Of a DNA stretch of 64,000 bases, positions 1-10,421 are shown piece after piece. The translations under genes were made by a program, and so were the position numbers. Positions within the stretch are counted from its first letter, which is position 1; every line of letters begins with the position of its first letter. This stretch comes from Oscheius tipulae. Lineage: Eukaryota > Nematoda > Chromadorea > Rhabditida > Rhabditidae. A model generated the notes under the pieces. It ran no database searches. It saw only the letters and a program-made list of their open reading frames with translations, and was not told where the DNA came from. The stretch spans positions 7,440,001 to 7,504,000 of the forward strand of contig JASJZH010000003.1 in NCBI GenBank assembly GCA_037178975.1, written 5' to 3'.

Positions 1-1973
1 TTCGCCCTGAAAGAGACAGGAACAGCAATTGATGGTGGTAAAGACTCGTTGAGCATGGCAGCCAAGGCTGGAGGAGAACTCGTCAAAGTATGTACCCTCT
101 TTTTGAACACAAACCAGTTTTCAGGCTCCCGGCACCCTTGTCCTGTCGGCCTATAGCCCATGCACAGACGTCACTAAAGTCGTCACTCCCGACTTCAAAG
201 GACCACAAGAAGATGGAAAACAGACTACAGTAATCTATGTTCGTCTTGGCTCAGAACTGGGAAAGAATAGACTGGGAGGATCCGCTCTGGCTCAAGTTTT
301 CAAACAGGTGAGAGAGAGAGAGAGACGGAGAGACAGAGAGTCTTTTTTAGATCGGTGACGAACCAGCCGACATTGAAGACTTCTCTTTGTTCGTCAAAGG
401 CTTTGAACTGATCCAGAAACTTTTGGAAAACGACCAAATCCTGTCCGGACATGATATATCGGATGGTGGTCTATTGACAGCCTTTCTAGAGATGACTTTT
501 GCTGGAAATATTCAGGCAGAGGCCAGCTTCAGAGCTGAAAATGGTAAGAGTCTCTCAATTTCTCCGTCTCTCTAACAGTCACTGTTCAGAGACTCCCATC
601 AGCTTCCTGTTCGCCGAAGAAGCTGGTGTCCTCCTTGAAGTCGAAGAACAGAACCAGACACAGATCCTGAGTCAGTTCCAAAGCCAAGGAGTCTACTGCG
701 AAGTGATTGGAAAAGTTTTCCCAGTGCATGGACCAGACGCGACAGTTACTGTCCTATTCAATGGAGAGGAAGTGGTCAAGGAGCGGCTGATCGAGTTGAG
801 AGAAATCTGGGAAGAGACTGGTGACAGACTGGGGCTCCAACAGACAGTCAAGAAGGCTCTGGAGGAGGCTAAGAAAGTGAGTGACAAGTAAACTGACTGA
901 ATGTGAGGGTTCAGGCTAGGAAAACGACAAGGAGGATCAACTACAAGGTCAACTTCGATTGGGCTCTGAACTCGGAGAGGATAAGTATCTCTGATTCGGC
1001 ACCAAGGGTAGCAATCATAAGGGAGGAAGGATCGAATGGAGACAGAGAGATGGCAGCAGCTTTCACAATGGCTGGATTCCAGGTAGGGGAAAGAGTGACA
1101 GTGACACATCGTTACCAGACAGTCGACGTGACCATGACTGACATGCTAGCCGGTCAAAAGCTTGACTCTTTCTCTGGACTGGCTTTTGTCGGCGGATTCT
1201 CCTACGCTGATGTCCTTGGTTCAGCCAAAGGCTGGGCTGCTACCATTCTCTACAATTTACCAGTGGCAGCCGAGTTTGAAAAGTTCCGTCAGCGGCCGGA
1301 CACCTTCTCTTTTGGAGTATGCAACGGCTGTCAGCTGATGGGTCTTTTGGGATGGATTGGCTACCATGGTACGTCTTTTACCTTTCCAGTATCTATCAAA
1401 CGTTTTTAGAAGGTCAGCAGGGTGTCTTCTTAGCTGAGAACGATTGTGGTCGCTTCGAATCCTCCTTTGGACCGGTAGAAATTAAAAAATCCAGATCGTT
1501 GATGCTGAAAGGGATGGAAGGATCAGTACTCGGACTGTGGTCTTCTCATGGAGAAGGAAAGTTCACTTACCGCAGTCCGGAAGTCAAGAAGAGATTGGAT
1601 AACTCTGGATGTATTGCCGTGAGATATGTGGACGGAGAAGGACAAGCCAGTCAAGAGTACCCTTGGAACCCCAATGGATCGGTAAGTAACTGTCACTGCA
1701 CTGTCACTGTCACGGACCCGCTTCAATCCAATTTCTTTCAGGAAGACGCTGTCGCAGCACTCTGCAGTGAGGATGGTCGTCATTTGGCCATTATGCCTCA
1801 CACTGACAGGTGCTTTCTCTCAAAATTTTTGACCAAACTCTTTCAGATCTTTCCTTGAATGGCAGTGGAGCGACTACCCCAGAGAATGGAAGAAGAATGG
1901 GAACCAGATCCCTGTCTCTCCTTGGATCAAAATGTTCCAGAATGCTTACGATTGGGTCAAGCAGCCGAAGTGA
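1..1973 (+). CDS. PFAS: Phosphoribosylformylglycinamidine synthase, C-terminal part
   Basis: PFAS makes FGAM from FGAR, ATP and glutamine in de novo purine synthesis in the cytosol. Only the C-terminal part lies in the window; the 5' end is cut off. Exons read as 1-87, 125-307, 351-543, 590-876, 915-1082, 1119-1368, 1410-1681, 1742-1809 and 1847-1973. The first exon carries DGGKDSLSMAA of the synthase domain. The C-terminal class I glutaminase shows the nucleophile motif GVCNGCQL (about 1314-1337) and the histidine motif near 1790-1805, there read as MPHTDR where the family usually has MPHPER. Introns are 36-60 nt. The 36-nt intron 1083-1118 has no stop and keeps frame. An AATAAA lies at 2002-2007. 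Identification is firm from long stretches of family-like sequence, such as REEGSNGDREM and FVGGFSYADVLGSAKGWAA. Confidence 0.95.
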
Positions 1974-2001
1974 ATTGTGATTGTGTCAAATGTACGTGTA
2001 G

Positions 2002-2007
2002 AATAAA
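2002..2007 (+). terminator. Poly(A) signal of PFAS
   Basis: AATAAA 29 nt after the PFAS stop codon. Confidence 0.6.
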
Positions 2008-2265
2008 CTACTTTTGAAGGTCTTCACAGGAGAAAAGACAGATGCAGGGTGACCCTCGATTATATTCTTTCCTCCTTGTCTCCCGGTCTCTTTTTTCTCG
2101 GTCTCGCTGTCTCTCTTTCTCTCTTGCTGTCTGGTAGGAAGCACAAGTCTAGTAATATTGTTGCTAGTAATTACAAGTTGTTATTCTAGAAGCTTTCTTT
2201 CAAAACAGCATACAGAGTGCAAATCATAACAAGGTATTCTGTTCTGGAACAGCGAGCAGACGACA

Positions 2266-3544
2266 ATGGACGCGGATCTGCAACTGGAGCTGGCCCACGT
2301 CAAGAAGCTGAAGGAACGGGTAGCTGCGCTGGCTGCCAGCGCCGAACGGGCCAAGGAGGAGAACGAGCGTCTCGAGCCGCGTCTGCTCTCTGCCAAGAAG
2401 AAAAAGGAAGCCCTGGAGAAGGATCTGCGTCGCCTGCAGCAGTCGGAACACGCCCTAGGCTTCGAGGTCGACCCGAACCTTCTCCGCGAGCTGGACAATC
2501 CGATGGAGACGGACATTCTGACGGCGGGCGAGTACCAGCAGAAGCAGCAGAAGTTGGTCACTGTCCTGAGGCAGGTCCTTCAGCGCACTGTTAACAACTA
2601 CACTACGGCTCATGCTGTAAGTTTTGAACATGTTTTGGAAGGAGGGGTACAATGATCTTCAACATAAGATTCCTAGCTAGGTACAAACTGCGAAGTGCAG
2701 TAGAAGCTGATAAGATTATTTGAGCTGTCAAAGACTCTGTCGAACCCATTTTCCTACCAGATTACGGCATTTTCCCTTTGGCTAAACTCGTGGTTCTGAC
2801 AGTCAGAGAGTCTGAGTTTCTCCAAAATATAATTTAATAATAAGAGAGATACATAGATTCTCGTATGGTAGTAGTCAAAATCATTTTCAGGAACAAGAGG
2901 AGCAGGAGCGAGACTTCCAGCAGAGAGTCGCCGACGCCATCCAGGCTCGCAACATGCTGACCGAGGAGGTGGTCAAGAAGCAGAAGACGGTCGAGGAGGA
3001 TCAGCTGAAACGCGTCCGCGAATACGAGACGATCCAGCAGCTAGAGGCCAGTCTGGCAGCCACCGACGCGGAGATCTGGCTCAGCAGGGCTGATTCGCAT
3101 CGTCTCTCAGACCAGCTGGCTCTTCTCACGGTCAAGCCGAAGCCACTTCCGTGCAAGAGGGATCAGAATGAGCACAAGGACGAGGCGGAAAGGAACGAGG
3201 AGAGACAGAAGACCGTGGACCGAGCTCTGTCCGCCTATACCAAAATCATCAGGGGCACGGACCATCTTCTCGTGTCGGAATCGCTGTCCACGACTCCTAA
3301 CTGCCAGGAGACTGAGGAAGAAAAGGAAGAGAGCGTGGTCGAGATGCCGAAGGACACGGGAGAGGGATTGGTCATTGAGGAGCTCCAGAAGCTGCTGCCG
3401 CAGATCCTGGGCATGGTCTCCAAGTCGGCCAATAGCTCCACAATCTCTCTTCCTAAGACTGCTCCCAAGAAGAAGCCCCAGATCGACTTCAAGGAGATCA
3501 TTCGCCACGGCCTTCAGATGTTCGACGTCGAATTGGAGGAATAA
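2266..3544 (+). CDS. Coiled-coil protein, unidentified
   Basis: A two-exon gene (2266-2616 and 2891-3544) gives about 334 residues. The intron (2617-2890, 274 nt) has a GTAAG donor and a TTTTCAG acceptor. The protein is rich in Glu, Lys, Gln and Arg with heptad-like leucines over roughly residues 5-65 and again over 120-190, so it is probably an extended coiled coil. The C-terminal part (about 235-334) is acidic and then hydrophobic. There is no signal peptide, membrane segment or motif that I recognise. GC content and C/G-ending codons are higher than in flanking DNA, which supports real coding. Opposite-strand readings of the same stretch are shadows. The family could be a ciliary or cytoskeletal coiled-coil protein, but nothing here decides that. 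Confidence 0.8.
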
Positions 3545-3763
3545 TCTTACTCGGAGGATTAAAATTGTAGGACTTGTTTTTTTAGACAGGTACGGAGATA
3601 GTAGAAGGCAGCAGATCATTGAGAAGATAAAGAGATCATGGGATATACAGTTGCTGTTGCTGAAACATCTCAAATACTGAGAGGACAAAGTTAGTCAAAA
3701 AGGCTTCAAAAAGGATTACTGGATTCTGTAGGGACTTTACAACAGGCTTTTGACCGTACCAGG

Positions 3764-3995
3764 GCTCGCCGTCCTTTTGTCTTCAGTTTGCATTGACGAC
3801 TGCGCCGTTCCGTAGTAACAAAGGCTCCCAGTGGCTTCACTGCGGTAAAATCAAAGTTCTAGAGCGGCTTGACTTGCCACCCAATTTTATAGTTTTTTTT
3901 CTGAACAACACAACTTCTGAGCCATATAAGTTGCTCGTTTTTGTTTCGTAGTGACAGACGAACAGACTGACTGACAGACGCCATTGTGCCTCAGT
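3764..3995 (+). repeat. Dispersed repeat, copy 1
   Basis: This stretch resembles 59805-60030 along most of its length. Shared blocks include TTTGCATTG, CTGCGCCG, GTAACAA, AAGTTCTAGAGCG, CAACTTCTGA and CTTCGTxGTGAC-type text. Shorter related pieces lie at 50964-51030 and 27830-28015. No coding frame or terminal repeat is visible, so a non-autonomous element is likely. Confidence 0.5.
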
Positions 3996-5175
3996 AGTAG
4001 AGACTCTTCTAACCGAATCTTAATGGAATCTATCTTCCAGATGCCCGATGTGCGATCTGCTCTGGTCGGATCCGGAAGACAGCTCGAATGACTGGGGAAT
4101 GAGCCCTCGCGGTGCAGAATATCTCTTCAAATTCGATGTAGTCAAAGTATTTTTGCTCTTTTTACGACATCTATTTGGTTCTTGCCTAGTGTTTTATGAT
4201 GAATCTGTGTATTTTGTTGTGGTCTATGCACATACTTTTGTAGGGAAGAAATGTTGGAACGAGAAAAAAGTTATATTTTGGTTATAAATTAAGTAGAACA
4301 CAATCAATGTGGGGCTTCAGAGTATGAGACGATTCGTTAGCAATATTCTATCTATTTTTGCTGCCGAGAAATTTGTAAAAATGTTTTAGCTAGCAAATGT
4401 GGCTGTAATCGGGAATAGAGAGAGGCCGTTCTTCCTAACCCGAGAAGTCTCGAGTGGCTCTGTTCGAGCACGAAACGAGATCGAGGATTCATGAAGAACT
4501 CGCTCGATGATATTTTTTAGACGGGGAGACAGAGAGAAGGGGAACAGGAATAGGGACAGGGACAAAAAGATAGGCAGTTTTTGTTCTTGTGTGAACTTAC
4601 TTAGTTTCTCTCTGCATCCCTGTCTCCGGGTTCTCTGACAGTCTTCAATCCGACACCTTTTCGTGGAGGTGGGCGAGCGTTCTGACAAGGGATATAGTTA
4701 CAAACCTGAGCATCGGTCTCTCCGTCTCTCTCTTTGTGACCAGAGAGTGTCCATTCGACAGTCTTGATTCCGATCGTGTATAGGCTCTCTCAGCTGTTTT
4801 TTTCCCAGGTGTCTACTTTGGTCTCTCCTCCTGGTCTCAGGGCTAGGAAGGGGCTTAAGTTATTTCACCACAGGAAAGGGCTACTGAAAGCTGGAAACAA
4901 CTGGAGTATTGGACTAGGGAGATGTTTCGAGACAAGCATACAATCTTCCTTTGGCCTCTCGACTCTCGAGGACTTCTGGACAGCAGACAGGAGAAGGGCT
5001 ACTCTCAAGATGGCAATCACAAGTTTCATGCTACTGTGACTGTCATCGCTCTGTGGATACGAGTGAAGATGCAAAGACATTTATCAGGTAAGTCTGTCTT
5101 CTTGCTCATAGGGTAGAAAGACAGGAGAGACAGAGACTCACAGTACTCAGCCAAAAACCCATAGTGGCGGGGAAT

Positions 5176-5248
5176 TGGCCTCGTTGGCGCAATGCCAAGT
5201 CGCTCAGATTGTCACCCACACGTCACGAGCTCGACTCCGCCGGAATTT
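5176..5248 (+). repeat. tRNA-like (SINE-like) sequence
   Basis: A degenerate tRNA-like stretch: an A-box-like TTGGCGCAATG near the start and a B-box-like GAGCTCGACTCC about 45 nt later. Stems do not pair well enough for a functional tRNA, so a tRNA-derived retroposon or tRNA pseudogene is more likely. Confidence 0.35.
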
Positions 5249-5546
5249 ACCAAGCTTCTTTATTCCTGTGAGCATAGAAGTATGGAAACCGGCATAAATT
5301 ACCGATTCGTTTCCACACCACGACTCTGCTTTGGAATCGTTGACGTGAGAGACCAACCAACATTTTGTCCTCCTAGAGTGTTCTCTCCCTTCTTCTCTTC
5401 GGCATCGGGTTTCAACAACAAAAAGTGTGGGAACCTGATCGGATCGTCTGTCCCCCCAGGATTGGGAACGCGATACGACAGTCTCACTATAATATCCGGA
5501 CAGTAATTAGGCACATGACTTGGAGGGTAGCCAGCACCAACTCAAT

Positions 5547-5620
5547 CTGTCCGAGTGGGAATCGAACCCTCATTGATTGGGCAGTAGTTGGCAATGCAAC
5601 CGACTGAGCCATAGAGGTCG
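5547..5620 (-). repeat. tRNA-like (SINE-like) sequence
   Basis: Read on the minus strand it has A box TGGCTCAGTCGG (5600-5611) and B box GGTTCGATTCC (5558-5568), with near-normal tRNA spacing. The anticodon arm does not form a convincing stem, so this is probably a tRNA-derived retroposon or pseudogene. Confidence 0.45.
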
Positions 5621-5842
5621 AAGCCGGTCTGGCAACGGAATGGGCTATCCTATCTCTGGTTGCCCCTCTGTCTGTCTCTCTGTTTCTTTCTCTCTCAACA
5701 TTCCATTCGAGAAATTTTCCTTGAAAAGCATTCTATACTTTGAGCAGTACCCGTCAACAGAACTCGAACATAATGTACAACAAGCCAGTGTGTGTGTCTC
5801 TCGAGTGATCACAGTAGTACATTATTTGAGAAGAAGAGCTTC

Positions 5843-7781
5843 TTAGTACATGGACCCAGTTGAGCAATGTCTCAACTTCTGCCTCTTTGCCGCCGGGGCA
5901 AGGATCAATGGGGGTATCTGTTGTGTTGCTAGGGCTCTGAAAACCTCCGCCAGGAGGGATGGCTGCAGTTTGACCATGTCCTTCCAGCCTTCCGAGTTCA
6001 TTACCTAAAGTGTCTGTCAGAGAGTCATACTCGTACTACCTCGTTGGAATTGACGATGATGTAGGTGATTGCGTGGGTTCGGAGCTGTTCAGCTGAGTGT
6101 AGGTCGGCTAGGACGAGGGTCATACAGGCGTTTTCGGCAGTCAGGGCTGCGCAGAGAGACTGCTCACACATTATCTGGAAATTTGGAATAGGGGACAGTG
6201 ACACTGACAGAGTGACAGAGTGACAGAGTTACAGAACTAAAAGTACCTTTAGCCTGTCCAAATGGTATTTATCCGCTGCTGCAATCAAATGCGCAGCCAT
6301 CTGGTCCACATTCGGAGCATTTCCGGTGTACATAAAGTAGAGCATTTCGCGCATGACCTCGGGATCCTGGTCCTCGACTCGAATCTCATTACTGGAAGAT
6401 TCGGCCAGCCCCGTCTCGAACATTGCTTTGAAGACTGGGGATCTTGCAGCCAGAATAGCTTTGTGGACCTGAAATCAGATTTTAGAGAGTCATATAATAG
6501 TCTTTGAGCATTTTGACCTTCTGCGAGGTTGTAGAGCAGATTGAGATCTAACTTTACAGAATGTCATTTTGAAGAAAAACCTCAACTTCTAACCAAAAAA
6601 ATTGCTTGAAAGCACAATAATCTAAGCGTATTTCGAATTGGCACACAAAACAGCTCTCGTCGCATCGAAAGTCTGCGTACCCATTTTCTAAACGACATGC
6701 AGGTGCGTATAAGACCAATTTGCTAGTATTTTCACTTTTTACCAGGTCTTTTTCTTTCCAAAAATGAATAAAGCTCACTTTGAAAGACAGAGTTGGTGTG
6801 TCCGGTGTCCCTGACATCAGGACACAATCACTGAAGGTGCTGTTCTCGAAGAGACTGCCCATCTCGGTGCTCAAATTGCAATTTGGGACCTTGAATTGTG
6901 CCGCATTCGTCTGTCCGGTCACATTGACAGTCTCGGCCACGACGGATACCTCGCAGAAAATGCTCAACCGGTCATCCGGGAGTAGGCCATTGCTCTCATC
7001 CAGAAGGAAATCGCGTCTGATGAACTTCTTGAAGCCCCAGTCCTTGCCCTGGACGAAACGATATGCTCTCTGCGATTCCATGGCCTTAGTCTCCTCCCTT
7101 TTCGCGTTCAGAATAGAGAATTTGAACTTGGCGCGGACTTCGTTCTTGTTGCATTGAACCAGAAGGAGGTACAAGGAGAGATAGTCGCGACTCTCCTCGT
7201 CCAGTCCTTTCGGGTTTATCCGAAGACACCATTTGAGTTTGTCATTGGCACCGGCAGAGAAGGTTGAACTCTTCAAGACCTCTCCCATTTCCTCTCGGCA
7301 GAAGGAGAAGTTATTGATGGTCCACATGAAGGAGAACTTGACGACTTTGGTCTGGAAGATTCTGGATTGGAAAGTGCTCTGTCCCTGTTCCATAGTTTAG
7401 AATTTTTGATGTTGCAACCTCGTTAGACCATGTGACCGTGACACCGGGCGGGCGCACACGCGCACGAAAAGTTTCCTTTCACCCGACGGTCGTTTTCGCC
7501 TTCGGGGATTGGACAAACAGTCATTGGAGAGGAGACAAAAGAGAAATTATAACGCATTTTAGGGGGTCAAGAACAATTTTCGAAGCTTTACGATTTTCTG
7601 CAAAGTTGTACAGATTTTGCTTATTCACCTGTGTGTGACACCAATTTTCCGCGACTGGCATCAATGGGTCCGCATGATGATGCGAGGCTGAGGGAAGGGG
7701 TGAGGAGGGCCGGTAGCCCGGTATCAGTTGACCAAGTCCTCCAGAAACGGCATCGTCTTGGGCTGCACCGTCGTCAGCCAT
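5843..7781 (-). CDS. SPOP: Speckle-type POZ protein (MATH-BTB Cullin-3 adaptor)
   Basis: SPOP recruits substrates to Cullin-3 ubiquitin ligases in the nucleus. Five exons: 7781-7629, 7351-6779, 6468-6247, 6174-6040 and 6004-5843, all in phase 0, giving about 414 residues (human about 374). Exon 1 ends [10 protein letters not shown] and exon 2 resumes [18 protein letters not shown], matching the human SPOP junction. The MATH domain runs to about residue 200. The BTB domain follows ([11 protein letters not shown], then [21 protein letters not shown]), then the BACK-like helix region [11 protein letters not shown] and a basic tail. The N-terminal extension of about 40 residues is richer in Gly, Pro and His than the vertebrate form. 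The start codon lies 2 nt after a GAATTCAG acceptor, which suits trans-splicing. A long in-frame reading beginning at 7393 is intron read-through. Confidence 0.95.
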
Positions 7782-10033
7782 GCCTGAATTCGTGAGCTTT
7801 TTTTAAGGATCAACAGTTGATAAGGATTGGTTCGAGTGACAGGCACACTGATCGACTGGCTCTCGCCTCAATTGGTTCAAAAGAGCGTCAGAAAAAGGGG
7901 GGAGAGAGGGGGCTCCGAGAACGGACAGCAAATGTACTTGGTGTTTTGGAGAGTAAGAGATAGGGGGAGGGAGATGGAGAAATAGAAAGACAGGAGAATA
8001 GAGAGATAAAGCGACAGAGAGACAGAGAACCCGCCAAGAGATCTGAAATTTGGTACACAAGAAAAGCGCCAGTCAGTTTTTAGAAGGCAAGGAAAAGGAC
8101 AAGAGAAATGTGACCAAGGAGTAGTCTGTTTACGAGGTGATACGTGAAGTGAACTGTTCCCCTAAAATGTTTACCTACTTCTCGTTGTTTTGGGAGGGAA
8201 AGGTATTGTGAGGAAGATTCAAAGGCGTCACTGTCTCTATGTCTCTCTGTCTCTTTGTCAAACTATAGCAAACCCAGCTATTCCGAGGCAAAAGATTAGC
8301 AGCTTAGTTTCCTGTGTGAGGGTCAAGACGGAAAGAAGTGGAAACACAGCTGCTGCTGTTTTTGAACCCAGGTACGGGAGTCATCGATTGACAGCTCTGT
8401 CTCTCTGTTTGCCTTCCTCTTTTGGTCCAGCCTTCTCCTCCCGACTCCGAAACAGAAACTAATAAGCTAGGGGTGAGAGAGACAGAGAGACCCGGACACG
8501 TCCCCTCTGTGACAAAGACTGGTTCCCTTTGCTGCCGAAAGAACAATGCATTTTTGATCGGAGAGAGACCTGTACTCTTTTTGGAAGTTTTCGGCTAAAA
8601 CGGAAATAAACAAAATTGGCCGGAAAATATAATGGCTTTGGAGAACATTCTTCAAAAAGGCTTCAAAGCTCATGAAAGATCAGGAACTGGTAGAAGCGAA
8701 TGTCTAAACCTAATTACTCCTCGAATTTACAAGGATACCGGTCAATAAATCGATTTTTAGATTATACCAAAAGAAATAGAAAGAAAAAGGAGTTTCCGAA
8801 CCAAGAAAGTCTGCTATAAAAGGCGTAAAATGGGAAAGAAGCCAGGAAAATACAAGAAAATTGGTTCCACGACGATTCTTCAAGAGTTTCCAAAGTGAAA
8901 TCAGTGTATTCACAGCGGTTAATCACTAAAAGATAAAGCCAAGGAAGAAACGGACTTTTTCGGAAAATGGGCAGGGTTAGCGCGAATGTGTGGAGGCCCG
9001 GGAGAGAGACAGGGGTGGAAGGCGAGAGATGCAGAGGAGAGAGACAGAGAAGCGAGCGATAGCTGGACAGCCCGAAGGGGAGAGGGCGGACAAGAATCCG
9101 TAGAAACGGAGTTCAGAAAGACAGAGAGAGAGAGAGAGTAAGGGAGAGAGAGGGTGAGTGAGAGTGAGACACAGAGAGGGAAAGTCACTTGCAGACTACA
9201 GTTCTGACCGAGACCCTTTGGAAGAGAAAGCTGTGACTGGAACTGGTATAGACAGAGAGGGGGTGAAGGAGAGTGTTGGATCGGAAGTTCCTTCCTGCTT
9301 GTTCACGCCTTATGACTCTTTTTCTGACTCTGTAAGCCGAAACGGGTTGTTTGGCAGACAGAATCCTACTGAACTGTGCGTGGGGTCGAGGGATATGGGA
9401 GGTCGGAAAGAGAGACATGTCCTTGGGCAAATTGAACGGGGCCGGAGGGGACATAATCGAGACGGCCTACATTCACACGCAGACAGACACACGTCAATTA
9501 TGCTTTATGGCTAAAGAGCTGCCACCTGCAATCTCTCTCTCTCTCTCTCTCTAAGGAACATACCTAGCCAGTCAGTAACTACTGTGACCTTCTCCGTCTT
9601 CTTTATCTTCCTGAAGGAGGACAAGAATCGGGAAACGAGACCCTTCTTCTTCTTCTTCTGAGGACAGAGGATGGCAGTCGGCATTGGGAGAGAACTGAAG
9701 AATAAAGGGGAGCGGAAGTGTTGAGAAGCTAGCTAGCGGGAGAGAATTAGCATAAAACAGGACGCGTATTGCATTCCGCACATGGCAAGAGGGGTCGGGT
9801 CGGATTCACTTTGGGGAACGAGATTGGAATTGGAAGCTACAGGTGACAGTCCTCTGTCTCTTTGTCTCTCTACCATGTTTCCAATCAATAGAACACAAAC
9901 TCACGGGATGAACCAGTTGGATTGAACAGAAGATGGGAGTAACCTGTTGGGACGGGTAGAAGTCGAGCAACATAGTTCTTTTCATTTGTCATTTGTGACA
10001 CTTGGATGGGGCGTCTTCTTCTCTTTTTCCTCC
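7782..10033. other. Intergenic low-complexity region
   Basis: About 2.2 kb dominated by imperfect GAGACAGAGAGA / TCTCTGTCTC runs (for example 7960-8030, 8230-8270, 9000-9180 and 9535-9555). Several open frames exist on both strands, but they are biased by this composition and lack splice context or family features. I see no supported gene. Confidence 0.45.
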
Positions 10034-10141
10034 TCAGTTGACCGTCATGAAAGGGAAGAAGGCGGTCTTGCCGAACCTGTGAGCTGCGGCGAATCCGAGG
10101 ATGAAAAGGCAGATGACGACGACGATGATGGTGAGACCGGA
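10034..10141 (-). CDS. Possible last exon of a small membrane protein
   Basis: After a TTAG acceptor (10142-10144) the minus strand reads SGLTIIVVVICLFILGFA, a strong transmembrane segment, then AAHRFGKTAFFPFMTVN and a stop at 10034-10036. No upstream exon or start codon could be found with confidence between here and SETDB1. The hydrophobic run followed by a basic cluster resembles a tail-anchored or single-pass small protein, but chance coding in repetitive DNA remains possible. Confidence 0.25.
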   Translation of the reverse strand, partial: SGLTIIVVVICLFILGFAAAHRFGKTAFFPFMTVN

Positions 10142-10421
10142 CTAACCTACTGGCACGGGTAAAACGGGAGCCACTGGCTAGCTCTAGTCCAGGGACAGAT
10201 GGTTCAAGATGACTTATCAACAGTTAGATTCGAGTTTCTGTTTTGCAACGAGAAGTTTCCAAAAGAAACTATTGTCTAGGTACAATAAGTTTTCTACGCT
10301 AGTACTGTGAGTCTTTGTCTCTCTGTGTCTCTGTCCCTTTATTTTCTAACTCTCTCTGTTTCCACAATGTACACGTTCAGTGGTTTCATTCGAGATCCAT
10401 TATCTACCGGTAGTCCCCCTG

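Larger units (their letters stand above)
3996..5842. other. Intergenic region without a supported gene
   Basis: About 1.8 kb between the coiled-coil gene and the 3' end of SPOP. It contains purine/pyrimidine-biased GAGACAGA-type low-complexity DNA and two tRNA-like sequences (5176-5248 and 5547-5620). No open frame has splice structure or recognisable protein content. Confidence 0.5.

Noticed and set aside
2181-2655. Overlapping frames on both strands over the coiled-coil gene
   Set aside because: Shadows of the GC-rich coding exon; only the frame from 2266 joins the second exon in phase.
6554-7393. 279-residue minus-strand frame starting MEQGQSTF as the SPOP start
   Set aside because: Its first 14 residues are intron read-through. 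The true exon 1 at 7781-7629 matches SPOP residues before the MATH domain and joins in phase. Its C-terminal part also runs into intron 2.
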